A DNA stretch of 64,000 nucleotides from CAZWKQ01 sp964634005 (GCA_964634005.1 CAZWKQ010000003.1:137583-201582), one strand, 5' to 3'; counted from the stretch's first letter, positions 8,180-17,446 are shown. Numbers and translations are program-made. Notes: generated by a model from the sequence alone, not told the origin.

Positions 8180-10891
8180 ATGATAAAGCTTAAAAAAAGG
8201 TTTTTGGTTATCGTCATTCCTGCGATAATGGCTTTTACATTAATCTTTATATGGGCTTATAACTATTATAAAACATTAAAACAACCCGTTATTCCGGTAC
8301 TTTCATCAATACCTGAAGATGCTCTTTTTTTTGCTCAGTTTAATAATATTTCAAATTTTTGGGAAAAGCTTTCAAACAATGCATCTTGGAATAATATCAG
8401 TAAAATTGAATATTTCGACGAGATAAACAACCAGATTAAATATACAGATTCTTTGATTGCCAATAATGAAAAATTAAAGACAATAGTAAATGAAGGTAAT
8501 CCAGTAATATCTTTTCATTATTTAGATGACGAAATCCGAACACTCTTTTTATGTAATTTGCCCCCCGATTTTGATATTTATGATTTGAAACATTTATTAG
8601 GTAAAAATTCAAATTTATCAACAAACATTAATAAAACAGATAAATTAAATATACTTTTCATTAATCGTAAAGGTCTTCAAAAAACATATTTTGCAGGGAT
8701 TTATAAAGGTGTTTTCATTGGCAGCTTTTCCGAAAAATTAATTAATAAAGCAGTACAAAAGATTAATTCCGAAAATATTGAGGAAAACAACGATATTAAA
8801 ACGCTCAAATTAACTGCCGGCAAAAAAGTTGATGCCAATATTTTTATTAACTATAAAAACTTCAGCCAATTTTTAAAATCAATTTTTATTAAGGATTTTC
8901 CGCTCAATTTCGACAATTTGAATAATCTGGGGAATTGGGCTGAACTGGATCTACTGGTTAAAGACAGTTCGTTTTTATTTAACGGATACAGTCAATTAAA
9001 AAAAGACAGTTACTCATATTTGGAATTATTTTCTTCAATGAAGCCTCAAACATCGCAGTTGGCCGATTTTATTCCAAACAACGCAATTGGCTTTGTAAGT
9101 TTTAATTTCGATGATTTTGCAACATATTTTGCTCAATACAAAAAAAATCTAAAAAAATATCCCGTAAAAAGCGATTTGGAAAAGACAATTAACTCATTAA
9201 ATTCCAATGGTATAGTCGATAATTTTATTGAATGGACGGGTAATGAATTTGGGGTAGTATTATTACCTTCAAACAACAGTTTCGAGACTTTTGTCGTTTG
9301 CAAAAAGAATGAATTATCAAATGCTGACTCCTGTTTACAGGCTTTAGCAGCCAAATCGCAAAATATTTCAAATCTTAAGGATAGAAAATTTCAAAAAAAT
9401 AAAATCATATATCCGAATTTGTTAAGAAATTTATTTGGCGATTTTTGCAGTTCATCCCCCGAAACTTATTATGAAATAACCGACGAATTTGTAGTTTTTG
9501 CCAAAAGTGAAAATGCATTGCAGATTTTTAAAAACTCATATATATCTGAAGACGTTTTGTCAAAAACTGACAATTATAAAAATTTTATAACAAATACCCC
9601 TGCTCAGTCTAACGTTTTCATTTATTTCAATTTAACTAATTCCTTTAACCTGATATATCAGAATTTAATTAACAAATACCGGGAAAACTTTAAAACGAAT
9701 TTCCCTGTATTGAGCAATTTCAATCAGTTTGCATTACAAATAAGCTCTGAAGAACAAAAATGGTACACAACCCTCAGTTTCGATTTTAAAACAAACATTA
9801 GTAGCGATAATATTAATACAACCGAAAATTTGGTACCCGGATATAATACCGAGTTGAAAAGTAAAATTTATTCTAAACCTTACATAGTTAAAAACACTAC
9901 CTCTAACGAAAACAACATTATTGTTTTCGATGAAATGAATATTTGCTACTTTATTGATAAAAGTGGGAAAATTATATGGCAAAAAAATATCGATGGCAAA
10001 GTTTTAAGCAAGGTCTGGGAAGTTGATTATTACAATAACGGCAAAATACAGTTCCTGTTCAATACCGAAAAAACTCTTTATTTAATAGACGCAAACGGTA
10101 AAGATGTAGAAAAATATCCTTTACGATTAACAGAATCGGCATCATCAGGGCTATGCTTGATAGATTATGAAAAGAAAAAAAATTACAGAATTATAATTCC
10201 TACTATCAATAAAAAGTTATTATATCTAAGTCTATCAGGTAAAGCCGTTACCGATTTTACTTCTCCTGTTTTCAAAGATATTGTCAATCAGCCTGTTCAG
10301 CATATAATTTTCGACAATAAAGACAATATTATTGTTACTGAAAATTCGGGTAAGGTCAATATTCTTGATAGAAAAGGGAAACAAAGATTAGTTTTAAAAA
10401 CATCATTTTCGAAAAGCCCCGACAATATTTTTTACTATGACGGAAAGTACTTAATTACAGCAGATAATGACGGAAAAATAATATATATTTCAAACAACGG
10501 AAAAATTGAAAGCAAATCATTTCTATCTTTAAGTACAAAACCTCTTTTTGTTTACGAAGACTTTAATAATGACGGCAAAAAGGATTTTATCTTTTTAGAT
10601 GAAAAAAGTTTGAATGTTTTTAATAAATCGGGGAAAAATATATTCAATTATAAATTTGACGAAAAAATTGAAAGAGACATAGTAATAAATAGTTCGGCGA
10701 AAAGGGGAAATCTATTTGCAATATGTGGAAAAGAAAGTAATAGAATATACGTATTTAATAAATCGGGATTGATTGACGAATCAATTGCATTTAAGAGTGA
10801 AATAATGCCATCATTTGCCCGTTTCTATGATAATCAGATTAATCTTGTAGGGATAGTCGGAAATAAAGTAACAGTTTATAGTTTCGAATAA
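8180..10891 (+). CDS. Membrane-anchored envelope protein with N-terminal DUF3352-like and C-terminal beta-propeller-like regions
   Basis: A 903-residue protein of unknown function. One N-terminal hydrophobic helix (FLVIVIPAIMAFTLIFIWAY, residues about 8-27) without a cleavage site suggests an inner-membrane anchor with a periplasmic body. Residues about 35-540 contain repeated patterns such as IPEDALFFAQFNN and FIPNNAIGFVSFN that resemble the DUF3352 family seen in surface-anchored bacterial proteins. Residues about 550-903 contain repeated blades of the type CYFIDKSGKIIWQKN, VNILDRKGKQRLVLK and IIYISNNGKIESKS, typical of PQQ/WD-like beta-propellers, plus an FG-GAP-like motif DFNNDGKKDFIF. 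The PAP2 gene follows after 11 bases, suggesting a shared envelope role. The domain names are inferred by eye. Confidence 0.6.
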   Translation: MIKLKKRFLVIVIPAIMAFTLIFIWAYNYYKTLKQPVIPVLSSIPEDALFFAQFNNISNFWEKLSNNASWNNISKIEYFDEINNQIKYTDSLIANNEKLKTIVNEGNPVISFHYLDDEIRTLFLCNLPPDFDIYDLKHLLGKNSNLSTNINKTDKLNILFINRKGLQKTYFAGIYKGVFIGSFSEKLINKAVQKINSENIEENNDIKTLKLTAGKKVDANIFINYKNFSQFLKSIFIKDFPLNFDNLNNLGNWAELDLLVKDSSFLFNGYSQLKKDSYSYLELFSSMKPQTSQLADFIPNNAIGFVSFNFDDFATYFAQYKKNLKKYPVKSDLEKTINSLNSNGIVDNFIEWTGNEFGVVLLPSNNSFETFVVCKKNELSNADSCLQALAAKSQNISNLKDRKFQKNKIIYPNLLRNLFGDFCSSSPETYYEITDEFVVFAKSENALQIFKNSYISEDVLSKTDNYKNFITNTPAQSNVFIYFNLTNSFNLIYQNLINKYRENFKTNFPVLSNFNQFALQISSEEQKWYTTLSFDFKTNISSDNINTTENLVPGYNTELKSKIYSKPYIVKNTTSNENNIIVFDEMNICYFIDKSGKIIWQKNIDGKVLSKVWEVDYYNNGKIQFLFNTEKTLYLIDANGKDVEKYPLRLTESASSGLCLIDYEKKKNYRIIIPTINKKLLYLSLSGKAVTDFTSPVFKDIVNQPVQHIIFDNKDNIIVTENSGKVNILDRKGKQRLVLKTSFSKSPDNIFYYDGKYLITADNDGKIIYISNNGKIESKSFLSLSTKPLFVYEDFNNDGKKDFIFLDEKSLNVFNKSGKNIFNYKFDEKIERDIVINSSAKRGNLFAICGKESNRIYVFNKSGLIDESIAFKSEIMPSFARFYDNQINLVGIVGNKVTVYSFE

Positions 10892-10902
10892 TATTAAAAA
10901 AG

Positions 10903-11493
10903 TTGATAGACTATATTAAACAAATTGATACAGATTTATTTCTAAAACTAAACAGTATCCACAGCCCTTTTTTTGACTTTATAATGTGGTGGTTTAGCAG
11001 TAAAACCATTTGGATTCCACTGTATTTATTTTTTGTTTATTTATTATTTAAAAAGTATTCAAAACAGGCAATAACAATATTAATATTTGCAATTATTTGT
11101 GCAGCGTTAACCGATAGTTTGTCGGTAGCAATATTTAAAAATACTTTTCAGCGATTACGACCGAGCCATCAACCTGAGTTAATGAATCTTATTCACATAG
11201 TAAATGGCTACAGGGGTGGTCAATACGGATTTGTATCGTCGCATGCAGCCAATATTTTCGGATTGGCTGCTTTTTTATGGTATTTTTTAAAAAATCATTA
11301 CAAACATTTCGGGAAAATAATTTTTACTTGGGCTTTTCTGGTAAGTTACAGCAGGATATATCTTGGAGTTCATTACCCGGGTGATGTTGTCGTAGGTGCA
11401 ATTTTCGGGATTTTGATAGCCATTTTAACTATAATTTTGTATAAACAATTTTGTTTATATGCTATTAGAAGCAAAAAAAATAAACCCAATTAA
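10903..11493 (+). CDS. PAP2 superfamily membrane phosphatase
   Basis: A 196-residue membrane phosphatase of the type-2 phosphatidic acid phosphatase family, which dephosphorylates lipid phosphates such as undecaprenyl pyrophosphate, phosphatidic acid or phosphatidylglycerophosphate. The three catalytic motifs are visible: KNTFQRLRP (KX6RP), SSHAA (a variant of PSGH) and SRIYLGVHYPGD (SRX5HX3D). About five membrane helices surround them. The start is a TTG 11 bases after the previous gene; there is no in-frame ATG before the conserved N-terminal IDTDLFLKLNSIHSPFFD, so the TTG start is favoured. A bidirectional terminator follows. Which lipid phosphate it uses is unknown. Confidence 0.87.
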   Translation: MIDYIKQIDTDLFLKLNSIHSPFFDFIMWWFSSKTIWIPLYLFFVYLLFKKYSKQAITILIFAIICAALTDSLSVAIFKNTFQRLRPSHQPELMNLIHIVNGYRGGQYGFVSSHAANIFGLAAFLWYFLKNHYKHFGKIIFTWAFLVSYSRIYLGVHYPGDVVVGAIFGILIAILTIILYKQFCLYAIRSKKNKPN

Positions 11494-11540
11494 TTTCATT
11501 AGTTCTCTGCATTCATAATGAAAAATTTTGGATAAATAAA

Positions 11541-11570
11541 AAAAGCAGCATGAAAGTGCTGCTTTTTTTT
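11541..11570. terminator. Bidirectional terminator between convergent PAP2 and RRM genes
   Basis: AAAAGCAGCA, loop TGAAAG, then TGCTGCTTTT, with T tracts on both strands. It serves the plus-strand PAP2 gene and the minus-strand RRM gene. Confidence 0.85.
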
Positions 11571-11592
11571 GAGTACTCAGTTCGAGTAGTTA

Positions 11593-11928
11593 TTAATCTC
11601 TGTTATAAGAGCGGTAAGCACGTTCGTTTCTTTCGCCACCGCGATTATAACCGCCACGATTATAACCACCGCGATTATTCGATTGTGTTCTTGGTTTTGC
11701 TTTGTTTACTGTAAGATTTTTACCGTCAAGTTCAGCATTGTTTAGCTGGTCAATTGCTTCCTGTGCTTCTGCATCATTAGGCATTTCAACAAAGGCAAAT
11801 CCTCTTGATTTACCGGTTTCACGGTCCATAATAACTTTTGCTGAATTTACAGCACCGTACTCTTCGAAGATTTCTTTTAAATCTCCGTCTTGAATCCTAT
11901 AACTAAGATTCGCTACATAAATGTTCAT
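11593..11928 (-). CDS. RRM-type RNA-binding protein with glycine/arginine-rich tail
   Basis: A 111-residue protein with one RNA recognition motif: RNP2 IYVANL at residues 3-8 and RNP1 KSRGFAFVEM near residues 41-50. The tail (about residues 82-111) is low-complexity and rich in Gly, Arg, Asn and Tyr (repeated RGGYN). Such proteins bind single-stranded RNA in the cytoplasm and are widespread in Bacteroidota and Cyanobacteria, where some behave as cold-shock or RNA-chaperone factors; that role is inferred here. It has an unusually long leader of about 105 bases, which could carry temperature- or self-regulation. Confidence 0.9.
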   Translation of the reverse strand: MNIYVANLSYRIQDGDLKEIFEEYGAVNSAKVIMDRETGKSRGFAFVEMPNDAEAQEAIDQLNNAELDGKNLTVNKAKPRTQSNNRGGYNRGGYNRGGERNERAYRSYNRD

Positions 11929-12038
11929 AAAATTGAAATTAAAAAAAATTAAATAAAAACAGGAAAGTAAAGCTTACTAAATAATTTGAATTCTCAATAA
12001 AATTTGACGGCAATACAAAATCCTTTCTTAAACTTTGG

Positions 12039-12068
12039 CAAAGATACTATTTAATAAATGAAAAACAA
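12039..12068 (-). promoter_or_regulatory. Promoter of the RRM protein gene
   Basis: Read on the minus strand: TTG at 12068-12066, a 19-base spacer and TATCTTTG at 12046-12039, an excellent match to TTTG-N19-TAnnTTTG. It implies a leader of about 105 bases before the start codon at 11928. Confidence 0.7.
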
Positions 12069-12154
12069 CATTTTTAAGAAAATTTAATTTTAATTAAGTT
12101 AAAGTAACAAATGCAACTTCTTTAAAAAATCATTTTAAAAGTGAAATATAAGTA

Positions 12155-12187
12155 TTTGTAATAGGCAATTTTTTTATTATACATTTG
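12155..12187 (+). promoter_or_regulatory. Promoter of the glycosylation operon
   Basis: TTTG at 12155-12158, a 21-base spacer and TACATTTG at 12180-12187, both exact matches to the phylum consensus. It drives the methyltransferase-glycosyltransferase operon that starts at 12218. Confidence 0.7.
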
Positions 12188-12217
12188 CATTGTTATTTTT
12201 AACCACAAAAATTTAAA

Positions 12218-12805
12218 ATGGAAACAAACAGCGAAGCCTATAAAGAACACCTTGAAAATAAATATCTTCCCGGACGTGATAAATATTTGCAATGGGTTTT
12301 CTATCCAAAAATATTAAGACAATTCAATAATGGTGCAATAATTGATTTGGGTTGTGGTACAGGCGAATTCTTGAAATTTGCCGACTACAAAAAAAGGAGT
12401 ATTACCGGTATTGACAATAATCCTTTTTTAGTTCAAAAATGTTTAGATTTGGGTTTTGATGTAAAGATTGACAGCGTTACAAAATTAGAAACTATTGAAA
12501 GAAAAATAAGTAATGCTTTATGTGATAACGTTCTTGAGCATCTCGAAACTGAAGAAATTGACACTTTCTTTTCGGAAATATCATCAAAATTGGATGAAAC
12601 GGGTACTTTAGTTATTATTGTTCCCGATAAAAAAGGTTTTAAACATGATCCTACTCATAAAACATTTGTTAATAAGGAAATTATAAGCAGTTTTTGTGAA
12701 AAATATTTTCTGAAATTATTTAAAGTTTTCTATCATCCAATCAATCTAAAATTTGTCGGAAGTTTTTTTTATCTCAATATGCAGGTTTTTGTCATTAAGA
12801 AATAG
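12218..12805 (+). CDS. Class I SAM-dependent methyltransferase
   Basis: A 195-residue Rossmann-fold methyltransferase. Motif I is AIIDLGCGTGEFLKF near residues 41-55; the acidic motif II is SITGIDNNPF near residues 63-72; the motif IV region is NALCDNVLEHLE near residue 107, typical of the Methyltransf_11/12 families. It heads an operon with three glycosyltransferase-type genes (spacers of 3, 2 and 10 bases), so a glycan or lipid-linked sugar is the likely substrate, but this is inference from context only. Confidence 0.8.
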   Translation: METNSEAYKEHLENKYLPGRDKYLQWVFYPKILRQFNNGAIIDLGCGTGEFLKFADYKKRSITGIDNNPFLVQKCLDLGFDVKIDSVTKLETIERKISNALCDNVLEHLETEEIDTFFSEISSKLDETGTLVIIVPDKKGFKHDPTHKTFVNKEIISSFCEKYFLKLFKVFYHPINLKFVGSFFYLNMQVFVIKK

Positions 12806-12808
12806 TTT

Positions 12809-13636
12809 ATGGAAAAGCCGCTTGTAAGTATTTGTATTCCTTCGTATAATGCTTCTGAATTTATAGAAGAAACATTAAAAAGCTGCCTGAATCAGAGCTA
12901 TCGTAATATTGAAATAATCATTACCGACGATTGTTCCGATGATAATACTATTGAGAAAATATTAAGTTTTGAAGATTCAAGAATAAAGCTTATCAGAAAT
13001 GAGCAAAATCTCGGAGTGCAGAGAAACTGGAATAAAGCCCTGATGATAAGCAGCGGAAAATATTGTAAAGTAATGGGTGCCGATGATATAATATACCCCG
13101 ATTGCATTGAAGAACAAGTAAAAGTTTTGGAGAATCCCAACAATTCTGATGTAGTACTTGTAACCTCATACAAAGATGTTATAAATCAGAACGGCAAGAA
13201 AATAATATCGCGTAAATTTCCCGTTTACGGTAAAATAAATGGAATAAAAGCCATAAAAAAAAGCTTACACAGGGGAACTAATATGATAGGAGAGCCTGTA
13301 GCCGGATTATTTCGCAAAGAAATACTCGAAAAATCGGGTTATTACGGTGATGATAATTTATACATGATTGACATGGATTTATGGTGCAGAATACTAAAAT
13401 ACGGCAATCTGTATGTAATTGATAAATATTTATATTCATTCAGAATATCGACCAATTCTTTAAGTACAAATTTAGGACTTAAACAAGTAAAACTTTTTTA
13501 TACCTTTGTAAATAAATTGTATAAAGACAAAAGCTATAATCTCGGTTTTTTTGATGTTTTAATTGCTAAAACCGCTGCACTATTGATGGGTATAGCCAGA
13601 AATGCGATTTATTTAATACATTTTAGAAAAAAGTAA
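12809..13636 (+). CDS. GT2 family glycosyltransferase (soluble GT-A type)
   Basis: A 275-residue family 2 glycosyltransferase. The N-terminal nucleotide-binding half is classical: VSICIPSYNASEFIEETLKS (residues 6-25), then IEIIITDDCSDDNTIE near residues 33-48, and the DXD-equivalent metal site MGADDIIYPD near residue 90. The acceptor half contains MIDMDLWCRILKYG near residue 187. It should transfer a sugar from a nucleotide donor at the cytoplasmic side. The start follows the methyltransferase stop by three bases. Confidence 0.88.
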   Translation: MEKPLVSICIPSYNASEFIEETLKSCLNQSYRNIEIIITDDCSDDNTIEKILSFEDSRIKLIRNEQNLGVQRNWNKALMISSGKYCKVMGADDIIYPDCIEEQVKVLENPNNSDVVLVTSYKDVINQNGKKIISRKFPVYGKINGIKAIKKSLHRGTNMIGEPVAGLFRKEILEKSGYYGDDNLYMIDMDLWCRILKYGNLYVIDKYLYSFRISTNSLSTNLGLKQVKLFYTFVNKLYKDKSYNLGFFDVLIAKTAALLMGIARNAIYLIHFRKK

Positions 13637-13638
13637 AT

Positions 13639-14577
13639 ATGCTTATTTCAATTATTATTCCTTCGTATAACGAAGAAGTTGTTATAGCCGAAAGTTATCG
13701 CAGATTATCTGAGGTTCTCGAGAAAGTAGATAATTATTCGTATGAACTTATTTTTGTCAATGACGGCAGTGTTGATAAAACGTTTGATATTTTATGCGAT
13801 ATTGCCCAAAAAGACCACAAGGTAAAAGTATTGAATTTTTCGCGAAACTTTGGACATCAGGCAGCAGTAACAGCAGGATTAAAGCACTGTAACGGCGATT
13901 TGGCCGTCATTATCGATGCCGATTTACAAGATCCGCCTGAAGTTATACCACAGATGATAGAAGTTTATGAAAAAGAAAATTGTAATGTGGTTTATGGTGT
14001 CCGCAATAAACGTGAGGGAGAAAGTTTCTTTAAACTATTTACTGCAAAAGTTTTCTATCGTTTGCTTAACTCGCTTTCGGATGTAAACTTCCCTGTAGAT
14101 ACGGGTGATTTCCGACTAATTGACAGAAATGTTATAAATGCCTTTAACGGATTAAGAGAAAAAAACAAATACATAAGAGGATTGATAAGTTGGCTTGGAT
14201 ACAAACAGTGTCCGGTTTATTACAACCGTGAAGCACGTTTTGCAGGTGAAACAAAATATCCGTTTCGAAAAATGCTCAGATTTGCATCTATCGGATTATT
14301 CTATTTCTCGAAAAAACCATTAAAATTAGCTACTTCTGTGGGATTTTTAAGCATAATTGCAGGGTTAGTCCTTGCTTTCTGGCTTTTTGTTAATTATATT
14401 TTCAACATTGGCCATGTAGTAAGCGGATGGACTTCTACCATTATAATAATTATATTTTTTGGCGGAGTTCAATTGCTGACAATAGGTGTTTTGGGACAAT
14501 ATATCGGAAGTTTGTTTGACGAGGTTAAGAACCGCCCCGAGTACATAGTAGCAGAAAAAATAAATTTTAACGATTAA
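13639..14577 (+). CDS. DPM1/GtrB-like polyprenyl-phosphate glycosyltransferase
   Basis: A 312-residue membrane-associated GT2 enzyme. The catalytic region has SIIIPSYNEEVVIAESYRRL, LIFVNDGSVDKTFDIL, NFSRNFGHQAAVTAGLKH and the metal-binding DADLQDPPE near residues 93-101, all characteristic of dolichol/undecaprenyl-phosphate mannose or glucose synthases (DPM1, GtrB, ArnC). Two C-terminal transmembrane helices (residues about 235-255 and 268-290) complete the GtrB pattern. The expected product is a lipid-phosphate-linked sugar, which is exactly the donor type that the GT-C enzyme encoded next would use. The sugar identity is unknown. Confidence 0.9.
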   Translation: MLISIIIPSYNEEVVIAESYRRLSEVLEKVDNYSYELIFVNDGSVDKTFDILCDIAQKDHKVKVLNFSRNFGHQAAVTAGLKHCNGDLAVIIDADLQDPPEVIPQMIEVYEKENCNVVYGVRNKREGESFFKLFTAKVFYRLLNSLSDVNFPVDTGDFRLIDRNVINAFNGLREKNKYIRGLISWLGYKQCPVYYNREARFAGETKYPFRKMLRFASIGLFYFSKKPLKLATSVGFLSIIAGLVLAFWLFVNYIFNIGHVVSGWTSTIIIIIFFGGVQLLTIGVLGQYIGSLFDEVKNRPEYIVAEKINFND

Positions 14578-14587
14578 TAACCATATT

Positions 14588-17446
14588 ATGGGAAAAACAA
14601 TACAAGTTAAAAACACAAACATATTAAAAAAAGACAAAAACTTTAATCCGTCGAAAATTTACAATATCAATTTTTCTCTTATAGTTCCTCTGGTTAATTC
14701 TATTGAGGCATTAAACCGATGGATAGAAACCATGAGAAAACTCAAACAGGAGAATTATTCAAAAATCGAGTTGGTACTTATAGATTACTCTAATGATAAT
14801 AAACTTCTAAACAATATTGAGCAGGAGCAGTTTTATAAAGATCTTTTATCACGAAACAGTGTAAAAGTAATAAAAGAAGAAAACGTACGCTCAAAAAGTA
14901 AAGCTATAGAAAAAGGGATTGCCAATGCAGCTTTTGAAACAGTGTGCGTTTTCGATTATGAGAACCTGACAGGCACTTTCAACATAAATGATTTTTTCGG
15001 CTTAAAAAAAGATATTAGCGGAAAAATAGGCGTTCCTGTATTTCAAAGTAAGGACAAAAAAGAAGATAAAATCAATCTTTCAGTATTGTTGGGCGAAAAA
15101 AACTTGATGGGATATCTGTTTTCGAATGTTTGTAAAAATTCTTCCGATTATCATTACGCTGTTAAATATCAGCTTAAACAAGCAGATATTGAAATCGAAA
15201 AAATACCGATTGCTCAGGCCAATCCTTTTAGAACTGCAGCAAAACAAAATCTGATACATCGTTCTTATAAAAACTTTTTAAACCGTATAAACTGGTTTTT
15301 TATTATTCCTGCAAAAGAAATAATGACTAAAGTCAACAGGGATAATCTACCCTTGAAGTTAAGAGAGGCTTCGATATATCGTTTACTTTTTGCTTTGGTT
15401 GCAATAGTGTCTTTTATTGCAATGCCAATGATGGCTTACCATACAGGAAATTCTGGAGATGAGGATAATTATCAATATCCACAGGCCGTTAAAATTTTTA
15501 ATTACTATGCTTCTTTTGGCAAAGATACTTCATACAAAGAAGTTCAAGGTATGGAAAGTTACGGGATGTCGTTCGATACTTTTACCGTTGCCGTTATCAA
15601 ACTGTTCAAAATAGATAATATTTTTGAAGCACGTCATGCTATGAATGCTATTGTGGGATGGCTGGCGATATTGTTTTGCGGATTGCTGGCATATAGAATA
15701 GCAAACTGGAGAGCAGCTTTAATAACATTTATTTTTATGTTTTTTTCTCCGCAGTTTCTTGGGCAGAGTTTCAATAATCCTAAGGATATTCCTTTTGCAA
15801 TGGCTTACATATTTACTATTTATTATATTGTCAGATTTTTACAGCAATTTCCTAAAATTTCCCATAAAACAACCTTATATGTAGCTCTTGGTATAGCAAT
15901 GGCAATAAGTGTCCGTATTGGAGGATTATTATTGATAGCATATTTGCTGTTATTTTTCGGGATTTACTTTTTATATACTAGTAGTCTTAAGGGTTTATTT
16001 TCAACGGATAATATCAACAGATTGAAAAAACTGATAATTTACACAATAATAATATCAGTTTTAGGCTACTTTGCAGGGTTGATATTATGGCCATACGCAT
16101 TGGAAGCCCCAATAAGCAACCCGATAAAAGCATTAGGCTTTATGTCGAACTTTACGGCGAGCTTGCGTCAGATTTTCGAAGGTGTTTCAATTTGGAGCGA
16201 TAAAGTTCCTTGGTATTATACCATTAAATATATTTTAATTACTTCTCCTATTGCTGTTATTATAGGTTCGGTTGTTTATATATTTTTTTTAAAAAATAAA
16301 GACAAACAGCCTTTATGGGCATTTATATTGTTGTTTTCGTTTGGTTTTCCGATTTTTTATATAATTTGGAAAAACTCCAATGTTTACGGAGGTTGGCGTC
16401 ATGCATTGTTTACATATCCCACTTTGGTTGTTGCTGCAGGATTAGGATTTAATAGTTTGATTGATTTATTTAAAAATAAGTATTTAAAAATAATTGTAGC
16501 AGTTATTATGGGTATTTTAATGATAAATCCGATACTGCATACATTCAGAAACCATCCATACGAATATGTTTATTTCAATGAATTTGCCGGAGGTGTTAAA
16601 AAGGCTTACGGTAAATACGAAACCGACTATTATTTCCACAGTTTGAAAGAGGCTACCGAATGGGTAAAAAAGAATGCAGTAAGGGATGAAAATACCGGCA
16701 AAAAAATCAAGGTCGCAGCGTGGCTTACTTCTCCTGTTTCTTACTATCTGAGGAAAGATACTGCTAATTTCGAAGTTGTTTTTGTAAGATTTTACGAAAG
16801 AGGCAACAATGATTGGGATTATGCCATTTTTGTAAATACAGGGATAAATCCGGCACAGCTGCAGAATGGAAGCTTCCCTCCAAAAAATACTGTTTATACG
16901 GTAAATGTTGACGGTAAACCTATTTGCGCAGTATTAAAACGTACCGACAAATCTGATTATTTAGGTTCTCAGGCATTGGAAAAAGGCGATATTCAAACTG
17001 CAATTCCTTTGCTTAAAAAGGCTGCGGATATTGTACCTACTAATGAAGCTGCTCTGCTTAACCTTGCCGATGCCTACATTAAAATACAACAACTCGACAG
17101 TGCCATGATATATATCAACCGGATACTTTCTTTCGATCCTGAGCTTGACAATGCACTCAATTTCAAAGCTTACATATATTTGGCTAAAAATGATTTCGAC
17201 AATTCTCTTGCTACTGCAAAAAGAATCATTAAAAACAACTATAAATATTATTTTGCTTATTGGTGGGCTGCTAATGCCTACATTAGAAAAAACGACAGTT
17301 TTAATGCAATAAAAATGCTGGAGCAATTGTTGCAACAAAATCAAGCGTTTAAACCTGCATATCAGATGTTGGCTCAGATATATCAACAGCAAGGTGATGA
17401 AGCCAAAGCTCAATATTATATGAATGTTGCTCAGCAACTGCAATAA
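14588..17446 (+). CDS. Three-part glycosyltransferase fusion: GT-A-like domain, GT39/PMT-like GT-C domain and TPR repeats
   Basis: A 952-residue protein. Residues about 25-240 look like a GT2-type fold (NFSLIVPLVNSIEALNRWI; IELVLIDYSNDNKLL) but the usual DXD is replaced by VFDYENLTG, so this part may be inactive. Residues about 258-680 form a polytopic GT-C membrane domain with the acidic pair D291-E292 in the first external loop (NSGDEDNY), the hallmark of protein O-mannosyltransferase/ArnT-like enzymes that use lipid-linked sugars. Residues about 790-952 contain four or so tetratricopeptide repeats (EAALLNLADAYIKIQQLDSA; DNALNFKAYIYLAKNDFDNS), probably periplasmic. Next to a DPM1/GtrB-like synthase, the likely role is transfer of a sugar onto an exported protein or glycan. 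The acceptor is unknown. Confidence 0.75.
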   Translation: MGKTIQVKNTNILKKDKNFNPSKIYNINFSLIVPLVNSIEALNRWIETMRKLKQENYSKIELVLIDYSNDNKLLNNIEQEQFYKDLLSRNSVKVIKEENVRSKSKAIEKGIANAAFETVCVFDYENLTGTFNINDFFGLKKDISGKIGVPVFQSKDKKEDKINLSVLLGEKNLMGYLFSNVCKNSSDYHYAVKYQLKQADIEIEKIPIAQANPFRTAAKQNLIHRSYKNFLNRINWFFIIPAKEIMTKVNRDNLPLKLREASIYRLLFALVAIVSFIAMPMMAYHTGNSGDEDNYQYPQAVKIFNYYASFGKDTSYKEVQGMESYGMSFDTFTVAVIKLFKIDNIFEARHAMNAIVGWLAILFCGLLAYRIANWRAALITFIFMFFSPQFLGQSFNNPKDIPFAMAYIFTIYYIVRFLQQFPKISHKTTLYVALGIAMAISVRIGGLLLIAYLLLFFGIYFLYTSSLKGLFSTDNINRLKKLIIYTIIISVLGYFAGLILWPYALEAPISNPIKALGFMSNFTASLRQIFEGVSIWSDKVPWYYTIKYILITSPIAVIIGSVVYIFFLKNKDKQPLWAFILLFSFGFPIFYIIWKNSNVYGGWRHALFTYPTLVVAAGLGFNSLIDLFKNKYLKIIVAVIMGILMINPILHTFRNHPYEYVYFNEFAGGVKKAYGKYETDYYFHSLKEATEWVKKNAVRDENTGKKIKVAAWLTSPVSYYLRKDTANFEVVFVRFYERGNNDWDYAIFVNTGINPAQLQNGSFPPKNTVYTVNVDGKPICAVLKRTDKSDYLGSQALEKGDIQTAIPLLKKAADIVPTNEAALLNLADAYIKIQQLDSAMIYINRILSFDPELDNALNFKAYIYLAKNDFDNSLATAKRIIKNNYKYYFAYWWAANAYIRKNDSFNAIKMLEQLLQQNQAFKPAYQMLAQIYQQQGDEAKAQYYMNVAQQLQ

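Noticed and set aside
16961..17443. Minus-strand open frame of 160 codons
   Set aside because: Antisense to the TPR region of the GT-C fusion; repeated coding bias of the sense strand explains it.
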